Part shown: positions 1 to 5,765 of the stretch, piece after piece | How positions within the stretch are numbered: position 1 is the first letter of the stretch | Layout of the letters: every line of letters begins with the position of its first letter | Source of the DNA: a virus | Virus record (IMG/VR): IMGVR_UViG_3300042691_026310 | Span: 1 to 22,633 of that record | Reading direction: 5' to 3' (one strand) | Length of the DNA stretch: 22,633 bases | Program-made: the position numbers and the translations under genes | Notes under the pieces: generated by a model | What the model was told of the DNA's origin: nothing | Databases searched by the model: none | Seen by the model: the letters and a program-made list of their open reading frames with translations, nothing else

Positions 1-33
1 GAGCCCGCAACCCAAGAGCAGCAGGCGGCGTGA
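1..33 (+). CDS. 3' end of an upstream gene (partial)
   Basis: Frame 1 is open from the window edge and reads EPATQEQQAA before a TGA at 31-33. The short Glu/Gln/Ala tail looks like the end of a phage protein, and the next gene starts 33 nt later with its own Shine-Dalgarno. Too little is visible to name a function, and another frame could be the real one. Confidence 0.25.
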   Translation, partial: EPATQEQQAA

Positions 34-66
34 CCGTCGAGCGATTGAGCATCAAGGAGATCAGCA

Positions 67-282
67 ATGCCGCTTGAACGATTTGTCGGCGAGAACGGCC
101 GGGAGTACTGCTTCTTGAGCTCCGAAGTCCAGCAGGTCGACCACGAGGCGCTGGCGCAGGATCCGCGGTACCTGGTGATCAGTCCGGCTGATGCTTCAGC
201 AGCACAGGCACAACCAGCGTCCCAGTTGCATGGCTGTGATGCTGGATCTCGCAAACGCGAACCGGGCACGGAAGACCTGTAG
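67..282 (+). CDS. small hypothetical protein, 71 aa
   Basis: The ATG at 67 has a good Shine-Dalgarno (AAGGAG, 54-59) seven bases upstream, the main support for this gene. The first ~45 residues (MPLERFVGENGREYCFLSSE and following) have a normal, mixed composition; the remainder, rich in Ala, Gln and Arg, runs under the minus-strand gene at 179-448 and looks less protein-like. The two genes converge and overlap by 104 bp, so one 3' end may be non-functional. No family was recognised, and there is no membrane segment or obvious motif. Confidence 0.45.
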   Translation: MPLERFVGENGREYCFLSSEVQQVDHEALAQDPRYLVISPADASAAQAQPASQLHGCDAGSRKREPGTEDL

Positions 283-448
283 TCGCGTCGACGATGAATT
301 CGAGCGTCAACACCTCGCCCACCTCTGGCAGCCGCCGGACTGGCCCGGCGATGCCTTCCACGTACCGCAGCTGGTGTTGGTGGGCAGGATGCACGCCCCA
401 CTTGACCAGTGGGTTGATGACGAGTCGTCTTGGTTCGGATGTGCTCAC
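179..448 (-). CDS. small hypothetical protein, minus strand, 89 aa
   Basis: This is the only minus-strand gene I accept. The start is a GTG at 448-446, preceded six bases upstream by a near-perfect Shine-Dalgarno (AAGGAGG on the minus strand); the frame is open further upstream but that part is Arg/Ala-rich and lacks signals. The product begins MSTSEPRRLVINPLVKWGVH and continues with alternating hydrophobic stretches such as VGEVLTLEFIVD and GTLVVPVLLK, suggesting a small beta-rich fold. No family was recognised. It is transcribed away from the CII-like regulator and primase cluster, a position typical of a regulatory or accessory gene in temperate phages. Its ribosome-binding site lies inside a long inverted repeat (449-508), so translation may be controlled. 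Confidence 0.6.
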   Translation of the reverse strand: MSTSEPRRLVINPLVKWGVHPAHQHQLRYVEGIAGPVRRLPEVGEVLTLEFIVDATTGLPCPVRVCEIQHHSHATGTLVVPVLLKHQPD

Positions 449-508
449 GCCTGCCCTCCTTGGGCTTGCTGTCGTGGGGACCGCGAGCGTAACCAAGGCA
501 GGGCAGGC
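449..508 (-). promoter_or_regulatory. inverted repeat burying the Shine-Dalgarno of the minus-strand gene
   Basis: Plus-strand arms are 449-463 and 493-508, complementary over 15 bp with one bulged base (499) and a 29-nt loop. In the minus-strand transcript the 3' arm is the Shine-Dalgarno region CCAAGGAGGGCAGGC immediately before the GTG start, and pairing can extend into the start codon through one G-C and one G-U pair. The 5' arm is thus an anti-Shine-Dalgarno. This suggests control of translation initiation, though a DNA-level role as operator is also possible. Confidence 0.55.
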
Positions 509-707
509 GCCAGTGCTTCGCCACCAGTTTTGCCCCCTCTGGCCGCGGCGACGCGGCGCCCGCGCGGCCTGGAAGGGCTGCCTCCTCCCGGCCGGCGCCA
601 CGGGTCGTGCGGGCGGGGTGTTTTCTGCTATCGCAGCGGCTGCGCCACGACCTGCCCACCGGCTGCGCTGAGGCGCGGACCCACGACCTGAAGAGAAGCG
701 TTTTCAT

Positions 708-724
708 GGCGCCAGTCTGGCGCC
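708..724. promoter_or_regulatory. short perfect dyad (GGCGCCA-GTC-TGGCGCC), possible operator
   Basis: Seven-base arms are perfectly inverted around three bases, 35 bp before the start of the CII-like regulator. There is no T-run after it, so it is a poor terminator; an operator or leader hairpin is more likely. It overlaps the alternative ATG at 706 of the downstream gene. Confidence 0.35.
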
Positions 725-759
725 CGCGACTGATAACTCCCGCACCTCAGAGATACGAA

Positions 760-1167
760 ATGCCATCGCCGCTTATCAGTGAATCACACCGGAGACAACT
801 GACCTTGGACCTGGACGAGAGCCTGTCGGAGCGCTTTGGCTGCCTGCGCGAAGTGGTGGCCCAGGGCGTCTACCAGCGGGGGCTCAAGCGAGCAGCAGCA
901 GACATCGACGAGGCGCCGGGCAACCTGAGCGTGCAGCTGGCGGGTGACGGGCAACGGAAGTTCAGCGTCGACCAGCTGGAGCGCTACATCCAGACCAGCG
1001 GCGACAAGACGCCGATCTACTACCTGATCGGCAAATACCTGGGCGACCACGGCGCGGCGCGCGACCATGCGATGGACCAGGTCGTGTCCCTGGTGGCAGA
1101 TCTGCGCGGGATGCTGGCCAGGGCTGGCGTGCCGGACGTCCAGTCGGCGGCGCGGAGGCGGTCATGA
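760..1167 (+). CDS. CII-like phage regulatory protein (CP76-like)
   Basis: The product is 135 residues. The stretch from about residue 22 (ERFGCLREVVAQGVYQRGLK) through RAAADIDEAPGNLSVQL resembles a helix-turn-helix: a helix, then a segment in which a domain tests for bound operators. The following FSVDQLERYIQTSGDKTPIYYL and LIGKYLGD are characteristic of phage CII-like (CP76) regulators found beside phage replication genes, which this family recognition rests on. Such proteins control early or lysogeny transcription. I chose the ATG at 760 because the protein-like sequence begins there; an in-frame ATG at 706 would add 18 residues. Neither start has a strong Shine-Dalgarno. The gene overlaps the next one by 4 bp (ATGA), so it heads a coupled early operon. 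Confidence 0.6.
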   Translation: MPSPLISESHRRQLTLDLDESLSERFGCLREVVAQGVYQRGLKRAAADIDEAPGNLSVQLAGDGQRKFSVDQLERYIQTSGDKTPIYYLIGKYLGDHGAARDHAMDQVVSLVADLRGMLARAGVPDVQSAARRRS

Positions 1168-1955
1168 AGGCTCAGACCAAGGGTCTGAAGCAGGCCGCAG
1201 CAGGCGTGCAACGCATCGGTGCGGGCATGGCAGGCGTCGCGGCCAAGGTCATCAACGACCAAGCCTACGCTGCGCGCAAGGATGTCCAGGCAGAGATGAC
1301 ACGGGTCTTTGATCGGCCTACGCCCTTCGTGCAACGCAGCTTGTGGGTGGACATGGCGTCACCGGTGAAGCTGAGCGCGCGACTGTGGCCGCGCAGCTTG
1401 GGCGGCAAGGGCGCCGACCCCGCGCGCATACTGGCGCCGCATGTGTTCGGGGGGGATCGGTCGGCCAAGCGCAGCGAGCGGTCGCTGCGGCGGGTCGGCC
1501 TGTTGCAGCCTGGCTTCTGGACCGCCATTGGCAAGGGTGCGCCGGCCGACAAGATCGACCGCTTCGGCAATCTGAAGGGCGCCTTCGTGGCGCAGCTGCT
1601 CAGCTACTTCAGAGCGCAGGGCGAGCAGGGCTACCGCGCCAACATGACCGACAAACGGCGCAAGGCCCTGGGGCAAAAGCGGCGCGGCGATGCTGGCTTC
1701 CTGCGCATCAACGGCGTGGAGTACTTCGCGACTCAAGGCCGGCTGCGTGGCGGCAGCGGAGCGCACCTGCAGCCGGGCATCTACAGCCGCAAGGGTATCC
1801 ACGGCTCGGACATCGCTCCGGTGATGGTGTTCGTGCGCAAGCCGACGTACCGCAAGCGGCTGGCCTTCGAGGCGCTGTCGCGTCAGGCAGCAGAGCGAGT
1901 GGGGCCGGTGGCGTTCGAACGCCGGATGGGTGCGCTGTCGAAGGTTGCCGGCTGA
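1164..1955 (+). CDS. tail-completion/minor-tail-like protein in the early operon
   Basis: The product is 263 residues and starts at an ATG overlapping the previous stop (ATGA). The N-terminal helix (AGVQRIGAGMAGVAAKVIND) leads into residues ~35-60 with EMTRVFDRPTPFVQRSLWV, then beta strands, then VFGGDRSAKRSERSLRRVGL near residue 95 and RFGNLKGAFVAQLLSYF near residue 130. This order resembles HK97 gp10/lambda gpZ-type tail or neck completion proteins, where a helix packs on a small barrel; the match is by recollection of family pattern, not a search. A structural protein is unexpected here, between a regulator and the primase and far from the head-tail genes. It could instead be a repurposed DNA-binding or virion-associated protein. 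It overlaps the next gene by 1 bp. Confidence 0.55.
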   Translation: MKAQTKGLKQAAAGVQRIGAGMAGVAAKVINDQAYAARKDVQAEMTRVFDRPTPFVQRSLWVDMASPVKLSARLWPRSLGGKGADPARILAPHVFGGDRSAKRSERSLRRVGLLQPGFWTAIGKGAPADKIDRFGNLKGAFVAQLLSYFRAQGEQGYRANMTDKRRKALGQKRRGDAGFLRINGVEYFATQGRLRGGSGAHLQPGIYSRKGIHGSDIAPVMVFVRKPTYRKRLAFEALSRQAAERVGPVAFERRMGALSKVAG

Positions 1956-2230
1956 TGCGGTGGAACTGGTTGCCCGCAGCCATGCCGGGGATCGCCGGGC
2001 TGATGGCCGACATGCGCAGGCGTCATGGCGACGCGTTCGTCAACAGTTGCTGGCAGAAGGGCGTGGTCGAGCGGCAGCCGCGGTTCTTCTTCGCGCGCGA
2101 GGGGCCGCTGGCTGTCGGCACGCCGTGGCCCGAGATCGCCGACGTGGCGGGATGGCAGGTGACGTCGACCCAGGCCGCGCTGTTCCTGGCCGACCCTGCC
2201 AGCTGGGTGGTCCCCGCGCGTGCCTCATGA
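1955..2230 (+). CDS. conserved small phage protein, 91 aa
   Basis: The ATG at 1955 shares its A with the preceding stop (TGATG), a classic coupled start, and the frame ends at 2230. The sequence starts MRWNWLPAAMPGIAGLMADM and contains FFFAREGPLAVGTPW near residue 45. I recall similar small proteins beside primase genes in other betaproteobacterial phages, always without known function. A helical N-terminus, a Trp/Phe-rich centre and a short acidic C-terminal half are visible; no signal peptide, metal site or membrane segment is. Its position in the regulator-to-primase operon suggests an early role, possibly as a partner of replication or of the preceding protein. Confidence 0.6.
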   Translation: MRWNWLPAAMPGIAGLMADMRRRHGDAFVNSCWQKGVVERQPRFFFAREGPLAVGTPWPEIADVAGWQVTSTQAALFLADPASWVVPARAS

Positions 2231-2387
2231 GGCAGTCCAGACCCCAACTCCCCAGGGGCCAGCGGCGCTGCGCGGCAGCGTGGCGTCCCCGCAACGCGTC
2301 CCTGCCGGGGGACGGGTCCTTCCTAGAAGCCTGCAATGAGGGTAATTCGAGCCCCCATCAGCCTGTAGTCAGTGGAGATTTCCCCAG
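2231..2387. other. intergenic leader before the primase-helicase gene
   Basis: No gene is visible in these 157 bp. A 6-bp perfect hairpin (CGTCCC 2297-2302, GGGACG 2309-2314) lies mid-way; no T-tract follows, so it would be a weak terminator at best. A more AT-balanced stretch near 2335-2380 could hold a promoter for the primase gene, but no convincing -35/-10 pair was found. The Shine-Dalgarno GGAG (2374-2377) belongs to the downstream gene. Confidence 0.4.
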
Positions 2388-4865
2388 GTGAACGGCCGCA
2401 ACTACGACGACGTTGTGCGGCAGCTCCGGGAAGCTGGGCTTGAGGTCGACGTGCTCGACATTGGGCACTTCAGGCGCGTGCGGGTCCGAGATGCTGGTCG
2501 CGAAAAGCGCGGCTGGTATCACCTGCACGAGCTCACGCTGGACACCGGCGGGTCGCTCATCGTCGGATCTTTCGGCGTCTGGCGCGGCAACGACAGTGGC
2601 ACGACCAAGGTCAAGCTGCGGCGCGACCAGGTGTTGTCGGATGCTCAGCAGCTGGCCATGCGCGAGCGCCTGGCGGCGGACCGCAAGGCCGCTGACCTGC
2701 AGCGGAAACAGAACCAGGCTCGCGCAGCGGCCCGAGCGCAGGCGATGTGGCAGCGGCTGGAGCCTGACGGCCAGAGCGAGTACCTGGCCCGCAAGCAGGT
2801 CGCGCCGCACGGTGTTCGGTTCTCGCGCGCCGGCGCTGTGGTGCTTCCGCTGCTTGACGTCGACGGCCGAGTGCACGGCCTTCAGGCGATCTACCCGCGC
2901 GGGCACGTCAAGGCCAAGCGGCTGGAGCGCGACAAGGACTTCTGGCCTGCGGGGCTGGCCAAGCAAGGGCATTTCTTCCCGATCGGCTCGCCTGCCGGCG
3001 CTTCGATCTGCCTTCTGGCCGAGGGCTACGCGACGGCGGCCAGCGCTTTCGAAGCGCTGCAGATCCCGGCCGTCGTGTGTTTTGACGCTGGGAACATTGG
3101 GCACGTCGCGGCGGCGCTCCGCGCCCGGTGGCCAGGCCTGCGGCTGCTGGTGCTGGCCGATGACGACTACATGGGACGCTGCCGCCAGGCCGGGTGCGGA
3201 CAGCTCACGCTGGTGGCCTCGCCCGAATGCCAGCACTGCGGAAAGCCGCACGGCGCCAGCAACGCCGGCGTGTCTGCGGCTCAGGCGGCCGGCCTGATCG
3301 AGCGCACGAGCTGGGTTGCGCCGCGCTTCACGGCAGAGCGTCCCCTGAACGCCAAAGGGCCGTCGGACTTCAACGATCTGCACTGCCTCGAAGGCCTTCA
3401 CGTCGTGCGCGCCCAGGTCGAGGCCCACCTCACGGCCATTGGGTGGTCGTCGCGGCAAAACGCGTCGCCGCCCGCCTCCACACAAGGGGGAGGGGGTGGC
3501 GCTGCTGTTGCCTTGCAGTCGATCCAGTCGCTGGACGAACTGCTGGACCGGTACGCGTTGGTCTATGAGGCTGCCGAAACGGTCTTCGACTCCTGGGAGC
3601 ACAAGCTCGTACCCCTGGCCAGCATGCGAAACCTGTGCGTCTCGCGGCAGCTGCACCGAGCCTGGATGGAGTCGCCCACGAAGCGAATCGCTCGGATCGA
3701 GGAGGTCGGATTCGATCCCGGCGAGTCCGATCCGGCAATCACCTGCAACATGTGGTCGGGGTGGCCGACGACCCCGAAGTCTGGCAGCTGTGCGCGCTTG
3801 CTTGAGCTGGGCGAGTATCTGTGCAGCCTGGACCCCCGGGCGGGCGAAATGTGGCGCTGGCTTCAGTGCTGGCTCGCGTACCCGATCCAGCACCCGGGTG
3901 CCAAGATGAAGTCGGCCGTGATCATGCACGGACCGCAAGGCACCGGGAAGAACCTGTTCTTTGAAGCCGTGCTCGGCATCTACGGCACTTATGGCCAGGT
4001 TGTTGACCAGGACGCGATCGAGGACAAGTACAACGACTTCATGTCCCGCAAGCTCATGCTGGTGGCCGACGAGGTTGTCGCCCGGCAGGAGATGTTCCAC
4101 GCCAAGAACAAGCTGAAAGGGCTGGTCACCTCGGATTCAATCTGGATCAACCCGAAGTTTGTCGCCCGGTACCGCGAGCGCAACCACGTCCAGGTGGTGT
4201 TCCTGTCGAATGAGGTCCAGCCCATGGCGCTGGAGCGCGACGACCGCCGCTACGCGGTGATCTGGACCCCCACGAAGTGGGAGACCGACATGTACAACGC
4301 CGTGCTGGCCGAGATCCGCGGCGGCGGTGTCGCCGCGCTGCATCACCACCTGCTGCATCTGGATCTCGGCGACTTCGGGCCGGCGACGCTGCCTCCAATG
4401 ACGCAGGCCAAGCGCGACCTGATCGAGCTCGGCATGGACAGCTCCGAGCGCTTCTACATCGAGTGGTCGGATCGCCACCTGCCGCTGTGTTTGTCAGGGG
4501 TGCGGACCGAAGATCTCTACGCTGCCTACCGGCACTGGTGCTCGCTGCAAGGCATCGGCAAGCCGGCGCAGCTCAACACCTGCGTCGGGGCCTGGAAGAA
4601 GCGGCCAGGCGTGCTGGTGCGCCGTGACCGGCACTTCCTGAACCACTCCCTGACGCGAGAGGTGCAGAGCATGGTGCTTTACCCGGCGTCCAGCGAGCAG
4701 CGCTTGACCCGTGAGCAGCTGACGGCGTCGATCAACGAGTTCAAGGAGGCGCTGTCCGACTGGCGAAAGGTCACCAGCGATCACATCCACAGCCGCAGTG
4801 GCCGTGGACCCTCGGCGAAGGATGGGTCCGATGCCGGGGAGGGTGGCAATGGCGCGCCGTTCTGA
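2388..4865 (+). CDS. bifunctional TOPRIM primase / SF3-like helicase
   Basis: The product is 825 residues, from a GTG with GGAG 10 bases upstream. It probably makes primers and unwinds DNA at the phage origin. The TOPRIM-type primase centre has Glu212 (LLAEGYATAAS) and an Asp258-x-Asp260 motif (LLVLADDDY). A four-cysteine knuckle (C265, C270, C281, C284) directly follows the DxD motif, an unusual place for a zinc site. After a Gly-rich linker near residue 365, the C-terminal helicase shows Walker A GPQGTGKN (515-522), Walker B LMLVADE (Asp561, Glu562), a sensor NE (Asn608) and Arg620/621 as likely arginine-finger residues, matching DUF5906/D5-type phage helicases. Immediately downstream lies a phased repeat array that may be its origin. 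It is the only replication enzyme in the window. Confidence 0.88.
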   Translation: MNGRNYDDVVRQLREAGLEVDVLDIGHFRRVRVRDAGREKRGWYHLHELTLDTGGSLIVGSFGVWRGNDSGTTKVKLRRDQVLSDAQQLAMRERLAADRKAADLQRKQNQARAAARAQAMWQRLEPDGQSEYLARKQVAPHGVRFSRAGAVVLPLLDVDGRVHGLQAIYPRGHVKAKRLERDKDFWPAGLAKQGHFFPIGSPAGASICLLAEGYATAASAFEALQIPAVVCFDAGNIGHVAAALRARWPGLRLLVLADDDYMGRCRQAGCGQLTLVASPECQHCGKPHGASNAGVSAAQAAGLIERTSWVAPRFTAERPLNAKGPSDFNDLHCLEGLHVVRAQVEAHLTAIGWSSRQNASPPASTQGGGGGAAVALQSIQSLDELLDRYALVYEAAETVFDSWEHKLVPLASMRNLCVSRQLHRAWMESPTKRIARIEEVGFDPGESDPAITCNMWSGWPTTPKSGSCARLLELGEYLCSLDPRAGEMWRWLQCWLAYPIQHPGAKMKSAVIMHGPQGTGKNLFFEAVLGIYGTYGQVVDQDAIEDKYNDFMSRKLMLVADEVVARQEMFHAKNKLKGLVTSDSIWINPKFVARYRERNHVQVVFLSNEVQPMALERDDRRYAVIWTPTKWETDMYNAVLAEIRGGGVAALHHHLLHLDLGDFGPATLPPMTQAKRDLIELGMDSSERFYIEWSDRHLPLCLSGVRTEDLYAAYRHWCSLQGIGKPAQLNTCVGAWKKRPGVLVRRDRHFLNHSLTREVQSMVLYPASSEQRLTREQLTASINEFKEALSDWRKVTSDHIHSRSGRGPSAKDGSDAGEGGNGAPF

Positions 4866-4881
4866 CCGTGGACACCGGATC

Positions 4882-4953
4882 GTGCATGCGCCTGTGCAGC
4901 CACCTGTGCAGGCGGATGTGCAGCCACTTGTGCATTCACTTGTGCATGCGGCT
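4882..4953 (+). repeat. six phased 12-bp GTGCA iterons
   Basis: GTGCA begins at 4882, 4894, 4906, 4918, 4930 and 4942, exactly every 12 bp. The units are GTGCATGCGCCT, GTGCAGCCACCT, GTGCAGGCGGAT, GTGCAGCCACTT, GTGCATTCACTT and GTGCATGCGGCT. The first five bases are invariant and the other seven drift, as expected for protein-binding iterons rather than a recent tandem duplication. The array starts 16 bp after the primase-helicase stop codon. Confidence 0.8.
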
Positions 4954-4962
4954 TTGGCGGCG

Positions 4963-5014
4963 CCTGCACATCGCAAGCCATTGTTCAAAAACGCTTTTTT
5001 GCGTCTTGTGCAGG
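4963..5014. repeat. inverted repeat CCTGCACA/TGTGCAGG around an AT-rich palindrome
   Basis: Arms at 4963-4970 and 5007-5014 are perfect 8-bp inverses with a 36-nt spacer. The spacer contains A5-CGC-T6 (4987-5000), one of only two such AT-rich tracts nearby. The arms contain the same GTGCA core as the iterons, so the same protein could bind them in opposite orientation, with the AT tract as a melting site. Role is inferred. Confidence 0.5.
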
Positions 5015-5040
5015 CGTGCAGGCGCTCCGCGCACGTCCGT

Positions 5041-5098
5041 GCACACACGCCAGCAGGCGCGTGGGTGGGCGTGGGTGCGGGCCGGCGGGCGTGTGTGC
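5041..5098. repeat. 11-bp inverted repeat GCACACACGCC/GGCGTGTGTGC
   Basis: Arms at 5041-5051 and 5088-5098 are perfect inverses with a 36-nt spacer, the same spacing as the neighbouring inverted repeat. The spacer is G/GT-rich. It could form a cruciform or an RNA hairpin in the leader of the terminase operon. Confidence 0.5.
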
Positions 5099-5139
5099 GC
5101 CCTCGCGGGCGCGCGGCCGGTCCCACCCCTGCACATCCG

Positions 5140-5152
5140 AAAAAGTCTTTTT
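5140..5152. repeat. second AT-rich palindrome (A5-GTC-T5)
   Basis: AAAAAGTCTTTTT is preceded by CCTGCACATC (5128-5137), the same ten bases that precede the first AT-rich tract at 4963-4972, and is followed by TTGTGCA at 5170-5176. It looks like a diverged second copy of the block at 4963-5014, possibly a second melting site. Confidence 0.4.
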
Positions 5153-5249
5153 GTGGCGCCAACTTGCCGTTGTGCATCCGACTCTGCGGTCCCTGCCCGA
5201 GTGCATGCACCGGCTGCACAGGCGGCAGCCTGCGTTCTGGAGCTATGGC

Positions 5250-5765
5250 ATGAGCGCTGACGCCGCGAAGGTCGATACCTGCACCCAGGCCGAATTCGCG
5301 CGCCGGCAGGGCTGGCAGCGCAGCTATGTGACCCGGCTCAAGCAGGCCGGCCGGCTGGTGGTGACGGATGACGGGATGGTGTCGATCGCCGCCAGCCTTG
5401 CCCGCATCCAGGCGTCTGTCGAAGCGCCCGGCCGGGCCAGCGCGGCGGCCGTCAGCCCGGGGCTGCGGTCCGACAAGGAGCGTCTGGCCTTCTACGAGGC
5501 AGAGAAAGCCCGCCTGGACCTCGAGGAGCGGCTCGGCAAACTTCGCAGCGCTCAGCAAGTCGACGATGCCCTGGCGGACATCGGCGCGCGCCTTCGCAGC
5601 ACACTGGAAACCTGGCCTGAGCGGCTCACGCCGCACCTGGCGTCCCTGGGTGGCGACGAGCAGTTGATCCGGGTCTACCTTGTCGACGAGATCGACGCTC
5701 GCCTGCGAGCGCTGAGCGACATGCTCCAGGCCGCCGCGCGCGCTCCTGGCGAGGCCGATTCGTGA
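5250..5765 (+). CDS. terminase small subunit
   Basis: The product is 171 residues. It should bind the phage packaging site and hand DNA to the large terminase encoded next. The ATG at 5250 has GGAG (5239-5242) seven bases upstream. Residues 11-40 (CTQAEFARRQGWQRSYVTRL and following) form a lambda Nu1-like winged helix-turn-helix, and residues ~70-105 (SDKERLAFYEAEKARLDLEE) form a charged helix with coiled-coil character for oligomerisation. The C-terminal helices (LRSTLETWPERL, VDEIDARLRALSDML) resemble the part of such proteins that contacts the large subunit. The stop overlaps the next gene by 4 bp (GTGA), so both subunits are translationally coupled. The repeat-rich region directly upstream may also contain the packaging site. 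Confidence 0.82.
   Translation: MSADAAKVDTCTQAEFARRQGWQRSYVTRLKQAGRLVVTDDGMVSIAASLARIQASVEAPGRASAAAVSPGLRSDKERLAFYEAEKARLDLEERLGKLRSAQQVDDALADIGARLRSTLETWPERLTPHLASLGGDEQLIRVYLVDEIDARLRALSDMLQAAARAPGEADS

Larger units (their letters stand above)
449..759. other. divergent control region without a convincing gene
   Basis: This 311-bp gap separates the minus-strand gene from the CII-like regulator, so it should hold promoters for both directions. It contains the SD-burying inverted repeat (449-508) and a compact dyad (708-724). No clean -35/-10 pair could be assigned. Open frames cross it on both strands, but they are Arg/Pro/Ala-rich and lack ribosome-binding sites. Confidence 0.5.
4866..5249. 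other. candidate phage replication origin region
   Basis: No convincing gene occupies these 384 bp. They hold six phased 12-bp GTGCA repeats (4882-4953), about ten further GTGCA/TGCAC pentamers on both strands to 5219, two inverted repeats (arms 4963-4970/5007-5014 and 5041-5051/5088-5098, both with 36-nt spacers) and two AT-rich palindromes (4987-5000, 5140-5152) in otherwise very GC-rich DNA. Iterons, inverted repeats and an easily melted tract beside a primase-helicase gene are the usual make-up of a phage origin. An alternative is a repetitive coding sequence, discussed among the rejected items. Confidence 0.5.

Noticed and set aside
1-707. Minus-strand frame open from an ATG at 707 to the window edge
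   Set aside because: The translation is dominated by Arg, Ser, Pro and Ala, it has no ribosome-binding site, and it runs through the better-supported minus-strand gene in another frame.
706-759. Alternative ATG 706 for the CII-like regulator
   Set aside because: It would add 18 residues of Pro/Arg-rich sequence overlapping the dyad at 708-724. The family-like part begins at 760. Either start remains possible.
4849-5253. Plus-strand ORF bridging the primase end and small terminase, with GGGGAGGG before ATG 4849 and a 4-bp overlap with the next start
   Set aside because: The translation is a VHxPVQ-type repeat produced by the 12-bp iterons followed by Arg/Ala/Gly/Pro-rich low-complexity sequence. 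The parallel frame 4868-5260 gives an equally repetitive Cys-rich product. I favour DNA repeats, but the Shine-Dalgarno and overlap mean a repetitive gene is not fully excluded.
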